A stretch of 64,000 bases of DNA. It comes from Ampelocalamus luodianensis (Eukaryota > Streptophyta > Magnoliopsida > Poales > Poaceae). The notes under the pieces were generated by a model. That model was not told the DNA's origin. It saw only the letters and a list, made by a program, of their open reading frames with translations, and ran no database searches. Of the stretch, positions 23,495 to 34,868 are shown one piece after another. Numbering within the stretch: the stretch's first letter is position 1; each line of letters opens with the position of its first letter. The stretch spans positions 83,152,428 through 83,216,427 of the forward strand of contig CM070618.1 of NCBI GenBank assembly GCA_036346255.1, written 5' to 3'. A program made the position numbers and the translations under genes.

Positions 23495-23640
23495 TCTCTG
23501 AGTTCTTAGCGATGAGTGCAAGAACGAGAATCAAAACACAACTGAGATGAGCGAAGAGCGAGTGCTAGTCTTCGGTATTTATAGCCGAGCGGAGAAGGAG
23601 TCGCGACGTTGGCACCGGAAATTCCGTGGGAAAGTGGGCC
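23495..23640 (-). promoter_or_regulatory. Probable mudrA promoter, copy 1
   Basis: Read on the minus strand there is GGCTATAAATACCG (TATA at about 23583-23575) followed by a CTCGCTC-rich leader. Nearly the same 130 bp recurs at 24185-24330, so the promoter segment is duplicated. The zf-GRF gene of the second MULE has a similar GGCTATAAAT box and GCTCGCTCG leader near 49421-49475. Confidence 0.5.
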
Positions 23641-25224
23641 TCGTTCAAATCTTCAAACAATCAACACATGGCACGGATATTTATTGATTTGTACGAACGG
23701 CACAGTTATACAAAATAGCGATAAAAATTCTAAACGAATAAAATAATAAAAAAAATTACACAATTAAGTACATGATGTCAAAGCCTCCACAAAAAATTTC
23801 ATATTTTTTTGAACTCATTTGTTATATTTTAAAATTCCTTGAAATTTCAGACTTCAACTAATTATGTAATTAACCTAACCTAACCTAATTACCAACTAAC
23901 TAACTATTGGAGTTAATTAGCTGGCGTGGGGTGGCCACGCGCCCACGACGCTAGCGCTGGCGCATGGCCACCGCACGCCAGCGCTTTTGGTGGGTGAGGT
24001 GGCGGGGCCGGGGTTGATTTTTGTGGGTGAGGTGGTGGGGTCCGAGGTGATCTGGCGTGGGCGCACGGCTGCCCCGCACTGACCCCGTGGGCGCATGGCC
24101 GCCCCACGCCAGTGGTGAGGTGTCAGTACGACAGCGCACTATGCACATACTACAGACATGCGTGTGTATCGTATCAAATACCGCAATTGCGTATGAGTTC
24201 TTAGCGACAAGCGCAAGAACGAGAATCGAAACACAATTTATATGAGCGAAGAGCGAGTGCTAGAGTTCGGTATTTATAGCCGAGCGGAGGAGGAGTCGCG
24301 GCGTTGACACAGAAAATTCGGTAAACATTGGCATCGCAATTTCTGGATGAGGCAACAGATGTGCGGAGGAGGGAGGAGGGACGGTGGGAAAGATGGCCAC
24401 CATGAGGTTTTTTAATTCTCCGTAGAACAGTCCGGATGCGTGGCGGGTGTAGCGGGCCGGAGGGGGCGCCATATGGTATATCGACATCTCCAATGGACTT
24501 GCAATTTAAATTTTTATACATTCCAAGTCACATGAAATCATGAAACCCTAATTTTTGAAACCTAAAATCCAAATTCTTATGACCTAAATCCTATTTTTTT
24601 AGACAATACCAGAACACATATAAAATTACTGAAATATTACACAATCAAGTCCACCTCGTGAGGACCCTTCAAAATAAAATTCAAAATTTTTGGAGCTTAT
24701 TTTCTACATTTATTGATTTGTCCGAACATGACACTCATACGAAGTAGCAATAACAATTCTGAATGAATAAAATTATAGAAAATTTACACAAGCAAGTACA
24801 CAGTGTCAGGAGACTGCACAAAAAATTTCATAATTTTTCAAATTCATTTACTAGATTTTAAAATTTCTTCAAATTTTAGACCCTAACTAATTACCTAACT
24901 AACCTAACCACTAACCTAATTAGCCTAATTGGTTGGCGCGGGGTGGGCGCGCGCAATGCCGAGGTGGCGGGTCGGGCGCTGGTGGGTGCACGCCAAAGAC
25001 CGAGGTGGCGGGGTCAAAAGTGTGGCGAAGCGCCGCGGGCGGGGTGAGTTGGCAGGGTCGGGGCTGCTGGCGCATGGCCGCAACATGTCCGCGGGCGACG
25101 TGTCGGGACGGCGGCGTTGGCGCACGGTGACCATGTGCCAGCATTGCTATTTTTGCAAATACCAATTGTGCATGGTCAAAACTGCAAATACGGTTTGTAA
25201 ACTGGTCGTATCAGCCAAAAAATC
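23640..25224. repeat. MULE terminal-repeat sequence, two tandem partial copies
   Basis: Two same-direction copies, about 23640-24180 (truncated) and 24483-25224, match the right terminal repeat of the MULE at 43565-51172. Shared features are 'GCGATAAAAATTCTAAACGA'-type sequence, a run of TAACCTAA-like motifs, a GC-rich block and, in the second copy, the end 'TTTTTGCAAATAC'...'CGTATCAGCCAAAAAATC' at 25224. The matching left terminal repeat of this element is not in the window. Confidence 0.65.
24185..24330 (-). promoter_or_regulatory. Probable mudrA promoter, copy 2
   Basis: Duplicate of 23495-23640 with TATA at 24279-24271 (minus). It lies next to the longer terminal-repeat copy at 24483-25224 and may be the original promoter position. 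Confidence 0.45.
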
Positions 25225-25289
25225 AAGAGAAAGAGCTAACTAACTAACTAACTAACTAGGAACTAAGCAGACAAGGGAGGGGTTTAGAG

Positions 25290-26242
25290 AAATAAAATAA
25301 AATAAATTTACAACAAGAGGTTGCATCGCTGTTGAAGTGAAGCCTTGTGCTCATTTTTAGTCCTGTAAGACCAAAGTCCAATGTAATTTTGAATTTGACG
25401 TTGCACCTCTATCGATCTAGTCACAATATTTTGAAATATCCTTTTATTCCTCATGAGCCATAGTGTATGGGCGCAAGGTCCAAAGCATATTGGCCAAACT
25501 TCATTGTAGGTCATTGATTTTGTTGATACTCTTTCCAAAAATTCAAAAATGTCCTTGGAAGAGGTAGCTTCATCTGTTAATCCAAGTTTTTTTTCCAAAG
25601 ATGATATGCCGCTTTACATTGGAGAATGATATGGTCAATACTTTCTAATGCTGGGCAAATGTCACAGTGAGGATTCGTTATCCAATACTTTGTTGTCATA
25701 TTATCTTTGGTGTTTAGTTTCCCCCTAAAAGCTAACCATAGGAAAATTCTGTATTTGTGTGGGATTCATCTGTGCCAAGCATAATCAGACGCTTCCCATT
25801 TGAGGCCATGAAAAGATAGGATTCTATATACCTCTGAAGTAGTTATATCCTCCATGGTTGATGTGATAATTCTGCGGTCTAGAGTTCCCTATGTGATATA
25901 TTGCTCTGACAGAATAATTGATAAAGCCTGGTTTTCCAAGATAGCCTGCTGAGATAGGACCAGATGTAGTGAAACTGCCCAGCCGTTATGCAGTAACTGA
26001 GAGCTAACTGTACAATTCAGATTAGTTGTGTATGTGAACAGAGTGGGAAAACATTGATGTAATCTTTCTGCTGAAGTCCAAAGGTCTTTCCAGAATGAAG
26101 TAGACTTTCCATCTTCGATTATGACTTTTGTCGTGTGCATGGTTGTCTCAATAGTAGCTGCTAAAATTTTCCAAATTAGTGTGTCTCCTTGACGAGGTTG
26201 TCTAGGTATGTGTCTTCGATTGAGATAGACTCTTATTTCCAT
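25290..26242 (-). pseudogene. LINE (non-LTR retrotransposon) 3' fragment
   Basis: Minus-strand frames give the region behind the reverse transcriptase. At 26242-25889 there is 'IIEDGKSTSFWKDLW', a conserved connection motif. At about 25800-25600 lies a zf-RVT domain with 'KYRIFLWLAFRGKL' and the C-x2-C...H pattern 'CDICPALESIDHIILQC'. At 25598-25308 is a tail with 'LWLMRNKRIFQN'. All are typical of plant L1-type elements. In-frame stops and frame changes are present. The endonuclease and RT core are absent, so the copy is 5'-truncated. An A-rich stretch near 25290-25312 is not a clear tail. Confidence 0.75.
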
Positions 26243-26430
26243 ATTGTACTTGACATGTACTCTTTCATTTAATCTAAATCGTTATAATATGGATTTACCA
26301 TAATCAACGGTGTAGATGTTTATATTTTTTTCACCGATTAATGTGAAAATTTCTAGCCCTTGAAAGCTAACGTGGTGGCTTTTTTATCATTTTAATAATA
26401 CAATAGACGGATAGATAGCCAATTTGCCTA
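26243..26430. other. Short AT-rich spacer
   Basis: No recognised feature. It lies between the LINE fragment and the copia target duplication and may be original upstream sequence of the hydrolase gene. Confidence 0.4.
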
Positions 26431-26435
26431 GAGCC

Positions 26436-26549
26436 CGTTAGAATAGAACTCCTTTTGTATTTTCTTATCTGTATATGGTAACCCCCTTGTACTCCCTATA
26501 TATATTGCCCATTGGGCTTCTTGAATAGACGCACACAATATTCATAACA
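26436..26549 (+). repeat. 5' LTR of the copia element
   Basis: Starts CGTTAGAATAG: the first base is C where the 3' LTR has T, probably a mutation of the canonical TG. Contains a TATATATATTGCCC box. Confidence 0.95.
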
Positions 26550-26597
26550 TGGTATCAGAGCTAGGGCACTAACCCTAGTTTTTTCGCACCGGCCTCG

Positions 26598-29500
26598 TTG
26601 CCGCCGCCGCCGCCAGCCCACAGCCTCGCCGCCGCCGCCCTCCTTGGGTCGCCACCGCTCTGTCGTCCTGTTGCTGCCGCCGCTTTGCCACGAGTCAGCC
26701 CGAGCCTCCGCTTCCGAAGCCAACGCCGCCGCAACCCGAGCCTCCATTCCCGAAGACAACGCCGTCGCTCCCAAAGTAGCGCCATTGTGCCCGACGCTGT
26801 CTCTCCTGAAGTCGTGCCGCTCCTTGACGACCGCGACGTTGCCAACACGAGAAGGAGACGAAGGTGTCTGTTTCTGCTCCTGTTTTTACACCAACTGGGG
26901 TTCAGTGCAATTATTACAAGAACTTTGGGCACAACTATCAACGTTCTGCTATGCGAAAAAAGCAGAACAAGACACATGGGGCTGGCCGATCAAAGGGGGG
27001 CAGGGAGGCCCTTCCTCGATAGGAGGACGATCAAAGACGTCAGAACTTCTCGAGGTGACTCGTCGCCAGATTCGCAGCTCTACTACAACAGCCTCTCTCA
27101 CAGCTCAGCAGGCTCTGCTAGTCTAGCTCAAACGTCTCCTCCAGGTACTTCTTGGGTTCTAGATTCTAGTGCCTCTTTCCACATGACACCGGACTCAACA
27201 TCTCTCAGTTCAGTAGGACCTCCTATTTTTCCTATCTCTGTCCAGACAGCTGACGGTACTCCTCTATCTGTTAGCTGTCAGGGCACTCTTTTGTCCACTG
27301 ACTTTTCTGTTTCAGCTGTTTTTCATGTTCCCCAACTTACTATGCAGCTTCTCTCGGTGGGTTAGCTCACCGATCTTGGATGTAGGGTTGTTTTTTACTC
27401 TCACACCTGTTTCATCCAGGATCGACAAACAAGGACGGTACTTGGGACTCGCCGCCGTAGGGATCGTCAGGGTCTCTACATTCTTGATCGCCTCCACCTT
27501 CCGTCCACTTCAGTTGCTCCTGTCACCTCTACGTCTACTTCCACCGCCACTGCTGCCACCACCTCTGGAGTTTTTGCGCAGTGGCATCACCGTTTAGGTC
27601 ACTTGTGTGGGTCCCATCTTTCTTCATTAGATCGTAAGGGTGTTTTTGGATGTGTCACTGTTGACATGGCTATATTTTGTCAAGGTTGTAAGCTGGGCAA
27701 GTAGCTACAACTTCCTTATTATTCTAGGGAGTCATTATCTTCTCGTCCTTTTGACTTAGTTCATTCGGATGTATGGGGACCTACGCCTATTATCTCAAAA
27801 GACAGGCATAAATTTTATGTGATCTTCATTGATGATTATTCCCGTTTTACATAAATTTTCCCTATGTCTCATCGTGGTCAGTTTCTTGCGATCTATCGTA
27901 GTTTTGCAACGATGGTTCGTACTCAGTTTGATTCTCCCATCCATACTTTTCGCTGTGATTCTGCTGGCTAGTACTGTTCTGGCGCTTTTAGACAGTTTCT
28001 TTCTAAGTAGGGCACTCTTTACCAGTCTTCTTGTCCTGATGCCTATGCTCAGAATGGGGTTGTTGAGCGCAAACATCGTCATCTGATTGAGACTGCTCGC
28101 ACTCTTCTCCTTGCCACTCACGTTCCACCATAGTTCTGGGCTGAGACTATTTCTACGGCTGCATATCTCATCAATATGCAGCCTTCCACTGCTCTTAAGG
28201 GTGTCAGTCCTATAGAGCATCTCTACTCTCGAGCCCTCTAGCACACTCACCTTCGTGTTTTTTGTTGTACTTGTTTTGTTCTGCTGCAGCCTCATGAACG
28301 CACTAAACTATCGGCCCAGTCAGTTGAGTGCGTGTTTCTTGGTTATAGTTCTGAGCATAAGGGTTATCATTGCTGGGATCCTTCTGCTCGACGGATCAGG
28401 ATTTCACAAGACGTTGTCTTTGACGAATCTCGACCTTTCTTCTATCAAGATTCGGCTCCTCCTGTTTCCACCGTTGAGTCGATTTCATAGTTATCTCTTT
28501 CTAACTCTTCACCTATTTCTCCACTATCACAGTCTTCCCCTGGTCTGTCTCTAGTGGTTCCTTCTGTACCTCCACCTCCGGTGCTGCCTCCTGCAGCACC
28601 CCCTCTTGTTCCTGTAGCACCACCATCTCGTTTCTCTAGTATTCACTACTCGAGGCGTCCTCAACCTTTCCTAGTCTCCTCTCCTGGTATCTTACCGATA
28701 CCCACATCTGATCCTCCTGGTGATGCTCCTCGTTACATCCTTCGTGACCGGACATCCCTTCGATCTCCTGATCGTCTTGGATTTGCTCCGATAGCTCATA
28801 CTCTCTGTGTCACTGAGCCTAGTTCTTATCGTGAGGCTGCTCCTCATTCTGAGTGGCAGCTCGCTATGGCAGATGAGCTTGATGCTCTTCGACGTACAGA
28901 GACTTGGAATATTGTATCGACACCTGTGCATGCTCGTCCGATCACGTGCAAATGGGTGTACAAGATTAAGACCTGGTTTGATGGTACTATTGAGCGCTAC
29001 AAGGCTCGTCTTGTGGCTCGCGGCTTTTAGCAGGAGTACGGTCGTGATTACGATGAGACTTTTGCCCTTGTTGCCCATATGACCATTGTCCGCACTCTTA
29101 TTGCGGTTGCTTTTGTTCGCTGGTGGTCTATCTCTCAGCTGGATGTTAAGAATGTTTTTCTTAATGGTGTTTTGCATGAGGAGGTCTACATGCAGCCATC
29201 ACCTGGGTATTCTGTTCCCGATGGGCACGTCTGTCATCTTCGTCGTGCTCTTTATGGCCTCAAACAAACTCCTCGTGTCTGGTTTGCGCGTTTTACCTCA
29301 GTGATTACTGCTATCGGTTTCACTGTCAGTTCCCATGATCCTGCTCTTTTTGTCCATTTCTCATCTCGGGGTAGGACACTGCTTCTTCTGTACGTTGATG
29401 ATATGCTCATTACTGGTGATGATTCCTCTTTCATCACGTATGTGAAGAAGCATCTCAATGAGCAATTTTTGATAACTGATCTTTGTTCTCTTACATACTT

Positions 29501-30281
29501 TCTTGGGATTGAGGTCACTTCTATGTCTGAGGGCTACTACCTCTTCCAGCAGAAGTATGTTCAGGATCTTCTTGATCGGTCTGGTTTGACTGACACTCGC
29601 ACTGCTGAGACTCCCATGGAGCTATCCCTACAGCTTCGTGCCACTGATGGTGATCTTCTTGAGGATCCTACTCGATATCGTCATCTTGTTGAGAGTTTGG
29701 TGTATCTTGTGAGCACTCATCCTGATATTGCTTATATTGTTCATATCTTGAGTCAGTTTATGGCTCGTCCTACCCATCTTCACTACAGTCACCTTCTTCG
29801 TGTTCTTCACTACTTGCGTGGGACTATCTCTCGTCGTTTGTTTTTCCCTAGCTCTACCTCCCTACAGCTTCAGGCATACTCCGATGCGACCTGGGCTAGT
29901 GATCCTTCTGATCGTCGTTCACTTTCTGCTTACTATGTCTTTCTTGGCTCTTCCCTGATTGCCTGGTAGACTAAGAAGCAGACTGTAATTTCCCGTTCGA
30001 GTGCAGAGGCTGAGTTGAGAGCTATGGCAGCAGTGACAGCAGAGGTTACTTGGTTGAGGTGGCTACTTGCGAATTTTGGAGTGCCTGTGATTGGACATAC
30101 GCCTCTTTTATCTGACAGTACAGGTGCTATCAGTATTGCCCGGGATCCGGTGAAGCATGAGCTCACCAAGCACATTGGTGTGGATGCTTCATACACTCGC
30201 TCACAGATGCAGGAGGGAGTACTTGCTTTACAGTTTGTGCCATCAGAATTACAGGTTGCTGACTTCTTCACGAAGCCATAG
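26598..30281 (+). pseudogene. Copia gag-pol polyprotein with in-frame stops
   Basis: Gag is mostly deleted; only a degenerate knuckle (CNYYKNFGHN) remains near 26900. From about 27126 to 30281 a single reading frame encodes protease (WVLDSSASFHMT), GAG-pre-integrase (WHHRLGH), integrase with 'DLVHSDVWGP' and 'AQNGVVERKHRH', then RT ('CKWVYKIK', 'ISQLDVKNVFLNG', 'LYVDDMLIT') and RNase H to 'LQVADFFTKP'. In-frame stops lie at 27363, 27702, 27852, 27969, 28008, 28131, 28239, 28488, 29028 and 29967, and at 30279. No frameshift was found across 3.1 kb of pol. The YVDD box is intact. The element is non-functional as it stands. Confidence 0.93.
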
Positions 30282-30350
30282 ACTCGAGCACAACATTTGT
30301 ATTTTTCTCTCCAAACTCAGTATATGAGATCCACCATGAGTTTAAGGGGG

Positions 30351-30464
30351 TGTTAGAATAGAACTTTTTTTGTATTTTCTTATCTGTATATAACAACTCA
30401 TTTGTACTCTTTATATATATTGCCCATTAGACCTCTTAGATAGACGCACACAATATTTATAACA
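30351..30464 (+). repeat. 3' LTR of the copia element
   Basis: TGTTAGAATAG...ATTTATAACA. It has a TATA-like run at 30411-30420, about 237 bp upstream of the hydrolase ATG and in the same direction. Confidence 0.95.
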
Positions 30465-30571
30465 GAGCCAACCTTATCCCGAGAGATCACCTCCTCCCAC
30501 CGCACACTGGCTCGCTGAACCGTCTCTCTCTCTCTCGGTGGCTCTTGTAATCCTCTCTGCACCGTCTAAAC

Positions 30572-30640
30572 ATGCTCAGGTTTGGGCTAATGATCATGAG
30601 CTGGACGCTTAGTTTCCTTGATTGCCTCCTCTGCAGGTAA
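30572..30640 (+). promoter_or_regulatory. Upstream ORF in the hydrolase leader
   Basis: ATG at 30572 opens a 22-codon frame ending TAA at 30638-30640, 16 bp before the main ATG. If the leader is not spliced here it could lower translation. The sequence CTGCAGGTAAAT at 30631 can be read either as an AG acceptor (end of a leader intron) or as a strong donor, so the leader structure is uncertain. A (CT)n run lies near 30523-30537. Confidence 0.4.
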
Positions 30641-30656
30641 ATCGATCGAGACGGTC

Positions 30657-32308
30657 ATGCTCATAAAGGTTGTACTAGTCTCTGCCGTGGCGCTGCTGGG
30701 CTGGGCGTACCAGGCCACCCGGCCGCCACCCCCGGCGATCTTGGGCAGTCCGGGAGGGCCGCCGGTCACCTCCCCGAGAGTCCAGCTCAAGGACGGCCGG
30801 CACCTAGCCTACAGGGAAGCCGGAGTCGCTAGGGAGGTCGCCAAGTACAAGATCATCCTTTCCCATGGCTTCGGCTCCACTAAGGAATCCGACTTCCCGG
30901 TGTCCCATGTAACAATTAATCTTGCGCATAAGCTGCACTCGATCGGTGTTATATTGTGTTTGTTCTTGATTGATCAGAAATTTTTGGAACTCTTGTGTGT
31001 GACGACTGCAGGAGCTCGTGGATGAGCTGGGGATATACCTGCTGTTCTTCGACAGGGCCGGGTACGGCGATAGCGATGCCAACCCGAAGCGCGGGCTGAA
31101 GAGCGACGCCACGGACGTCGAGGAACTCGCCGACGCGCTGCAGCTCGGGGACAAGTTCTACGTTGTCGGCACCTCCATGGGCGGCTACACGGCGTGGAGC
31201 TGCCTCAACTACATACCGCACAGGTCAAACATATCAGCTAGTGCATTAGTTCGACCATCTGAAAAAAAAATAGGATAGTTACACGCGGTACTTGTTTGGT
31301 TTTGCGGTTCTGAATAGATGGCTGGGTGGTTGGTTGCAGGCTGGCCGGAGCGGCGCTGGTCGTGCCGGCGGTGAACTACTGGTGGGCGCTACCTGCCAAT
31401 GTGTCAGCAAGTGCGCACGGCAAGCTGGACGTTGGAGACCGGAGGACGTTCTGGATCGCTCACCATATGCCCTGGCTGTTCTACGCATGGATAACGCAGA
31501 AGTGGTTCAGGATTTCCCCGATTGTCGCGGGACAGCCTGAAGCGTTCACTGACCAGGACTGGGAGATACTAACTGAGATTAAGAGGAAGGAACAGGAGAG
31601 TGGTCAAGTGGATCAGGTACTTAATTCCATTCCCTCGTCATTAACAAGCGTTTGTTAGACACATGATAACTGATGCTCTAAACACCTCATCTTCAGGGTG
31701 AATTTTGAAATATGCATATTTCAAAACCACAAACTAAGGAGTGCATATTCACATCTTCGGCGCTCCTTTTCCAAACTTCAGACATCATACCTGGCATTCG
31801 ACAAAAGTCAAGCAAAATTTGGAATCCTGAACATTTGAATTTAACTCATTCCGAAAGTGGTCCAAAATTTAAAAGATGCATTCATTTGGATAGATAGACT
31901 AACATGACACGAAACAGAGATACAAGAAGAAAGCAAGCAAGAAACATCTGCACAGCACACTACCCGTACTGACGTCGAAAACTCGTTTCATTGTTTCAGG
32001 GCAAGGCAACACAGCAGGGTATTTACGAATCCCTGTGCCGCGACGTGACGATCTTGTTCGGTGTATGGGAGTTCGACCCTACGAAGATCAAGAACCCGTT
32101 CCCCAACGGCGAGGGCGTCGTCAGCATCTGGCAAGGGTACGAGGACAAGATTGTTCGGGTCGAGGTACAGCGCTACGTGGCGCAGAAACTGCCGTGGGTA
32201 CGGTACCATGAGCACCCTGAAGGTGGCCACCTGTTCATGGGCATGGATGGGGTGGGAGACAAGATCATCATGGAACTTCTGTTCGGCGAGGAGCCGCAAG
32301 GTTTGTAG
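30657..32308 (+). CDS. Alpha/beta-hydrolase fold protein (4 exons)
   Basis: Exons 30657-30908, 31012-31223, 31340-31616 and 32000-32308 have GT/AG borders and compatible phases and encode 349 aa. Residues 2-19 are a hydrophobic segment (probable signal anchor), followed by a Pro-rich linker. The fold is marked by 'ILSHGFGSTKE' (oxyanion region, near residue 70) and 'FDRAGYGDSD'. The nucleophile elbow GTSMGG has Ser139. Asp296 (in 'YEDKIVRV') and His324 (in 'EGGHLF') complete the triad. A cap region lies between about 155 and 250. Many plant proteins of this family exist with unknown substrate. All triad residues are present and the frame is open, so the gene is probably functional. The copia element ends 187 bp before the ATG, so promoter or leader sequence has been displaced. 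The gene converges with the bZIP gene. Confidence 0.9.
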
Positions 32309-32352
32309 AGAGATGCCAATATGGTCTCTCACGAGGGAGAGAGAAATACAAG

Positions 32353-32500
32353 TTTTTAAGTTTAAATTACTTGTTGTGATCATTGAATTTGTAGAGATTG
32401 GTGTGTCATATGATTATCATATGATTGGATATTGATCCAATGGATGTTATATAATTAGATATTGATTTAATGATCACAACAAGTGACTTAAATTTAAGAA
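32353..32500. mobile_element. Palindromic MITE-like foldback behind the hydrolase stop
   Basis: 'AAATTACTTGTTGTGATCAT' on the left is mirrored by 'ATGATCACAACAAGTGACTT' on the right, with a central loop that also contains ATATGATTATCATATGAT. It begins about 45 bp after the stop codon and would lie in the 3' UTR. The adjoining 'AAGAAAATTTCAGACAACTT' recurs in the WIP intron near 1260. Confidence 0.65.
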
Positions 32501-33250
32501 AATTTCAGACAACTTATGAATAAACAGTCCCATTGCTTGAGGTAGGAGGTGCTAGGACTTTGAGGTGTGACGAGGATTCTGTTACAATTGGGCCCATGAA
32601 TGCTATGGCTCGTTCATAATTTTAGAGTATGTATAGTTTAGTCTCATATTGTTTCGCTAAGTGGTAGAAAAACAATATATAAGGTAGAGTTCTTTCACCC
32701 CTTGAAACATGTGAGATATGACATGAGGTGACAATAAGGTTTCTGGGCAGCGTATCTGCACGACCACTCGATGTTCTGTTTCATCTACGTTCTGGCGTTC
32801 TGCATTGCATCGAGCATGCACTACTTCTTGCTTTTCATGAAGCTTGATTGTAAGTTATTTGTGCGACTAAACGATAATCCTATCTTTGCATATGATTTGA
32901 AGTACAATACGTTGTTTCCATGTTTTATCAAACAATAGTATGGCACATGTTGAATACACGTACAGAAACACAATGTTGGCATTGGGCATGGCTCCCCGCG
33001 TTATTGCTTTACTGTTTGTACAGCCCATGACTTGTAAACACTAACAAGCCAACACAAGCTCACCTGCTCGCCCTGACAAAATACTGACATGTGTGCCCTT
33101 GCATCTTCTTAAGCATCGCACCACATACTAAGATATTACTACCACAACCGTACCACTACATTACTGCAAATTAGAATGGCAGAATGCAAGTCATTTCCTC
33201 TGGACAGTATGACTCTGGAAGCCGAATGGGGGTCCGCCAATGTCTCCATT
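32501..33250. other. Intergenic between convergent genes
   Basis: No coding region is recognised. It should contain the 3' UTRs of the hydrolase (plus) and bZIP (minus) genes. Confidence 0.5.
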
Positions 33251-34810
33251 TCACCACATGCAGCTACCGCAGCGGCGCGCCCTGTCGCCCTTCCGGGGGC
33301 TCACGTTCTCCTTGGACTGCTGCATCATCTTGTCCACTAGCTGAGAAATCACGAGTACATAATGTATTTCCATGAGCGCACGCATTGATCGTTAAACTTT
33401 AGCATATCACAAACAATTGTCCAATGATGAACACTGTGTAGGAGGAGGATTGCCACACGATCAAGAGACAAATACCTTCTGTTTCTTTGCTAATAGAATC
33501 GTCTTCTGAAAAAAAAAACAGAGACATTGCATCATAGCATATCAGATCAATACATGGTTAAAAGGGGGAAACAGTTTAGGAATGGTAAGGAAAAAACTGA
33601 ATAAATATTCTATTTCGCTTTTCAGTACCTCCTCGGCTTTAAGACGGGCATTCTCCTGCTTCAGATAGTTCAGCTCAGCTTCAAGCTCCACGGTATAAGC
33701 CTTCAATATGGAAAGTGTGTCACATAACAGCATGGCAAAATTGCCTACCCACAAAAACCAACAACATTTTGACTAGAACACACACACACACACGCACGCA
33801 CGCGCGCACACACAAACCTGCTTTCTAGCACGTGATCGTGCAGCTGACTCGCGGTTCTTGATCATGCGACGCTGGCGGCGCCCCACGGTCTTTTCAGCAG
33901 ACCCATCCTCCGAGGGCCCGCGTTTCCGCGCGCCGTTCTTGACCATCACTCCGTTGCCAATGTAGTTCATCATGTCTGCCCGTGTCATGGCACTCATCCC
34001 GTCCGACGACCCAGGACTCACGGCAGCCACCACTGCACCTTGAGCCGGAGGTGGTGGCGGCACCACTGCCATCCCAGGGTACCCGTTGGGGAACCCCATG
34101 CCATCACCCATCACCGGGTACATAGCGTTGGATGGCCCCATCGGGAACATCATAGGGTCAGGCTGCGCCTGCTGCAAGGGATTCATTGGCCCAGGGACTA
34201 TGCCAACTGCCATAGCTGCCTGGCTGGCGAAGGATCCCCGGACCACGCCAGCCTTGACAAGGAAATCCTCAAGCGTCATCTCGCCTAGCGTCACCTGCCG
34301 GCCGCTGGCCGCAACCCTGCCGCTGTCCATCTGTGGCTGGACAAGGGGCTGGGGTGGGGCCTGAGCTTGGGCATGTGCCGGGCCCTGGTTGATCTCAGCC
34401 CACACCTCCTCCACTGTCTTCCGGGACAACCGTGGGGGCAAGGAAAACGACCCCTGCCGGCATAGACCGCTCCCTCCAGCACCTCCACCTCCGCTTCCAC
34501 CAGCATCTATCGCCATGGCCTCCTCCATAGCTCCCTTGCAAACGCCAGTCGCAGCATGGAACTCCTCGGCGTTCCATATGTTGGTCATGAACTCATCCAT
34601 GTTCATGGACCCAAAATTGAGCCCTGGCTCGCACAATGAGTTCTGTAGCTCCTCCAGTGTCAGCGAGAGGATCGACGATTGTCGCGCCAACGATGGAGCC
34701 ATCTGCTCCTCACCGTTGGCCCCGGCACCACTGCTCTGATCACGTTGCTCCGAGGTGACCTCTTGGTCGTCGGGGACCTTCACGGTTTTGCTCATCTCCG
34801 ACGGCCTCAC
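33251..34810 (-). CDS. ABI5/ABF-type group A bZIP transcription factor (4 exons)
   Basis: Minus-strand exons 34810-33818, 33700-33629, 33505-33476 and 33340-33251 all have GT/AG borders in phase 0 and encode 394 aa. Group A motifs occur in order: C1 'LARQSSILSLTLEELQ' (residues about 43-58), C2 'LCRQGSFSLPPRLSRKTVEE', C3 'LGEMTLEDFLVKAGVV', the basic region 'RRQRRMIKNRESAARSRARK' at about 311-330, a leucine zipper over exons 2-3, and the C-terminal GSCMW (C4). RxxS sites in C1-C3 are SnRK2 phosphorylation sites in this family. It should bind ABRE (ACGTGG/TC) elements in the nucleus and act in abscisic-acid, seed and drought responses. The sequence strongly resembles rice OsABI5-type proteins; the exact locus was not assigned. 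An in-frame second Met at 34795 (MSKTVK) is an alternative start. Confidence 0.95.
33778..33816. repeat. CA/CG microsatellite at the bZIP exon-1 donor
   Basis: A run of CACACA and CGCACG repeats directly follows the GT donor (33817-33816) on the intron side. Confidence 0.9.
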
Positions 34811-34868
34811 TCAATTTGCAAAGTTTTTAACTCTTGTTGGTGTCCGTCAGCTCCGTGCACCACGCCTT

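Larger units (their letters stand above)
26436..30464 (+). mobile_element. Full-length Ty1/copia element, 4029 bp, TSD GAGCC
   Basis: The 114-bp LTRs lie at 26436-26549 and 30351-30464. The target duplication GAGCC is perfect (26431-26435, 30465-30469). The primer-binding site TGGTATCAGAGC follows directly at 26550-26561 and is complementary to initiator tRNA-Met. A polypurine tract AAGGGGG ends at 30350. By eye the LTRs differ at 17 of 114 positions, 16 of them transitions, so this is an old insertion. The very short LTRs recall the Tos17 size class, but identity to Tos17 is not claimed. Confidence 0.95.

Noticed and set aside
26598..27365. Intact Pro/Ala/Arg-rich host protein of 255 aa
   Set aside because: It starts just after the copia primer-binding site and leads in frame into the copia protease; it is the degraded gag end.
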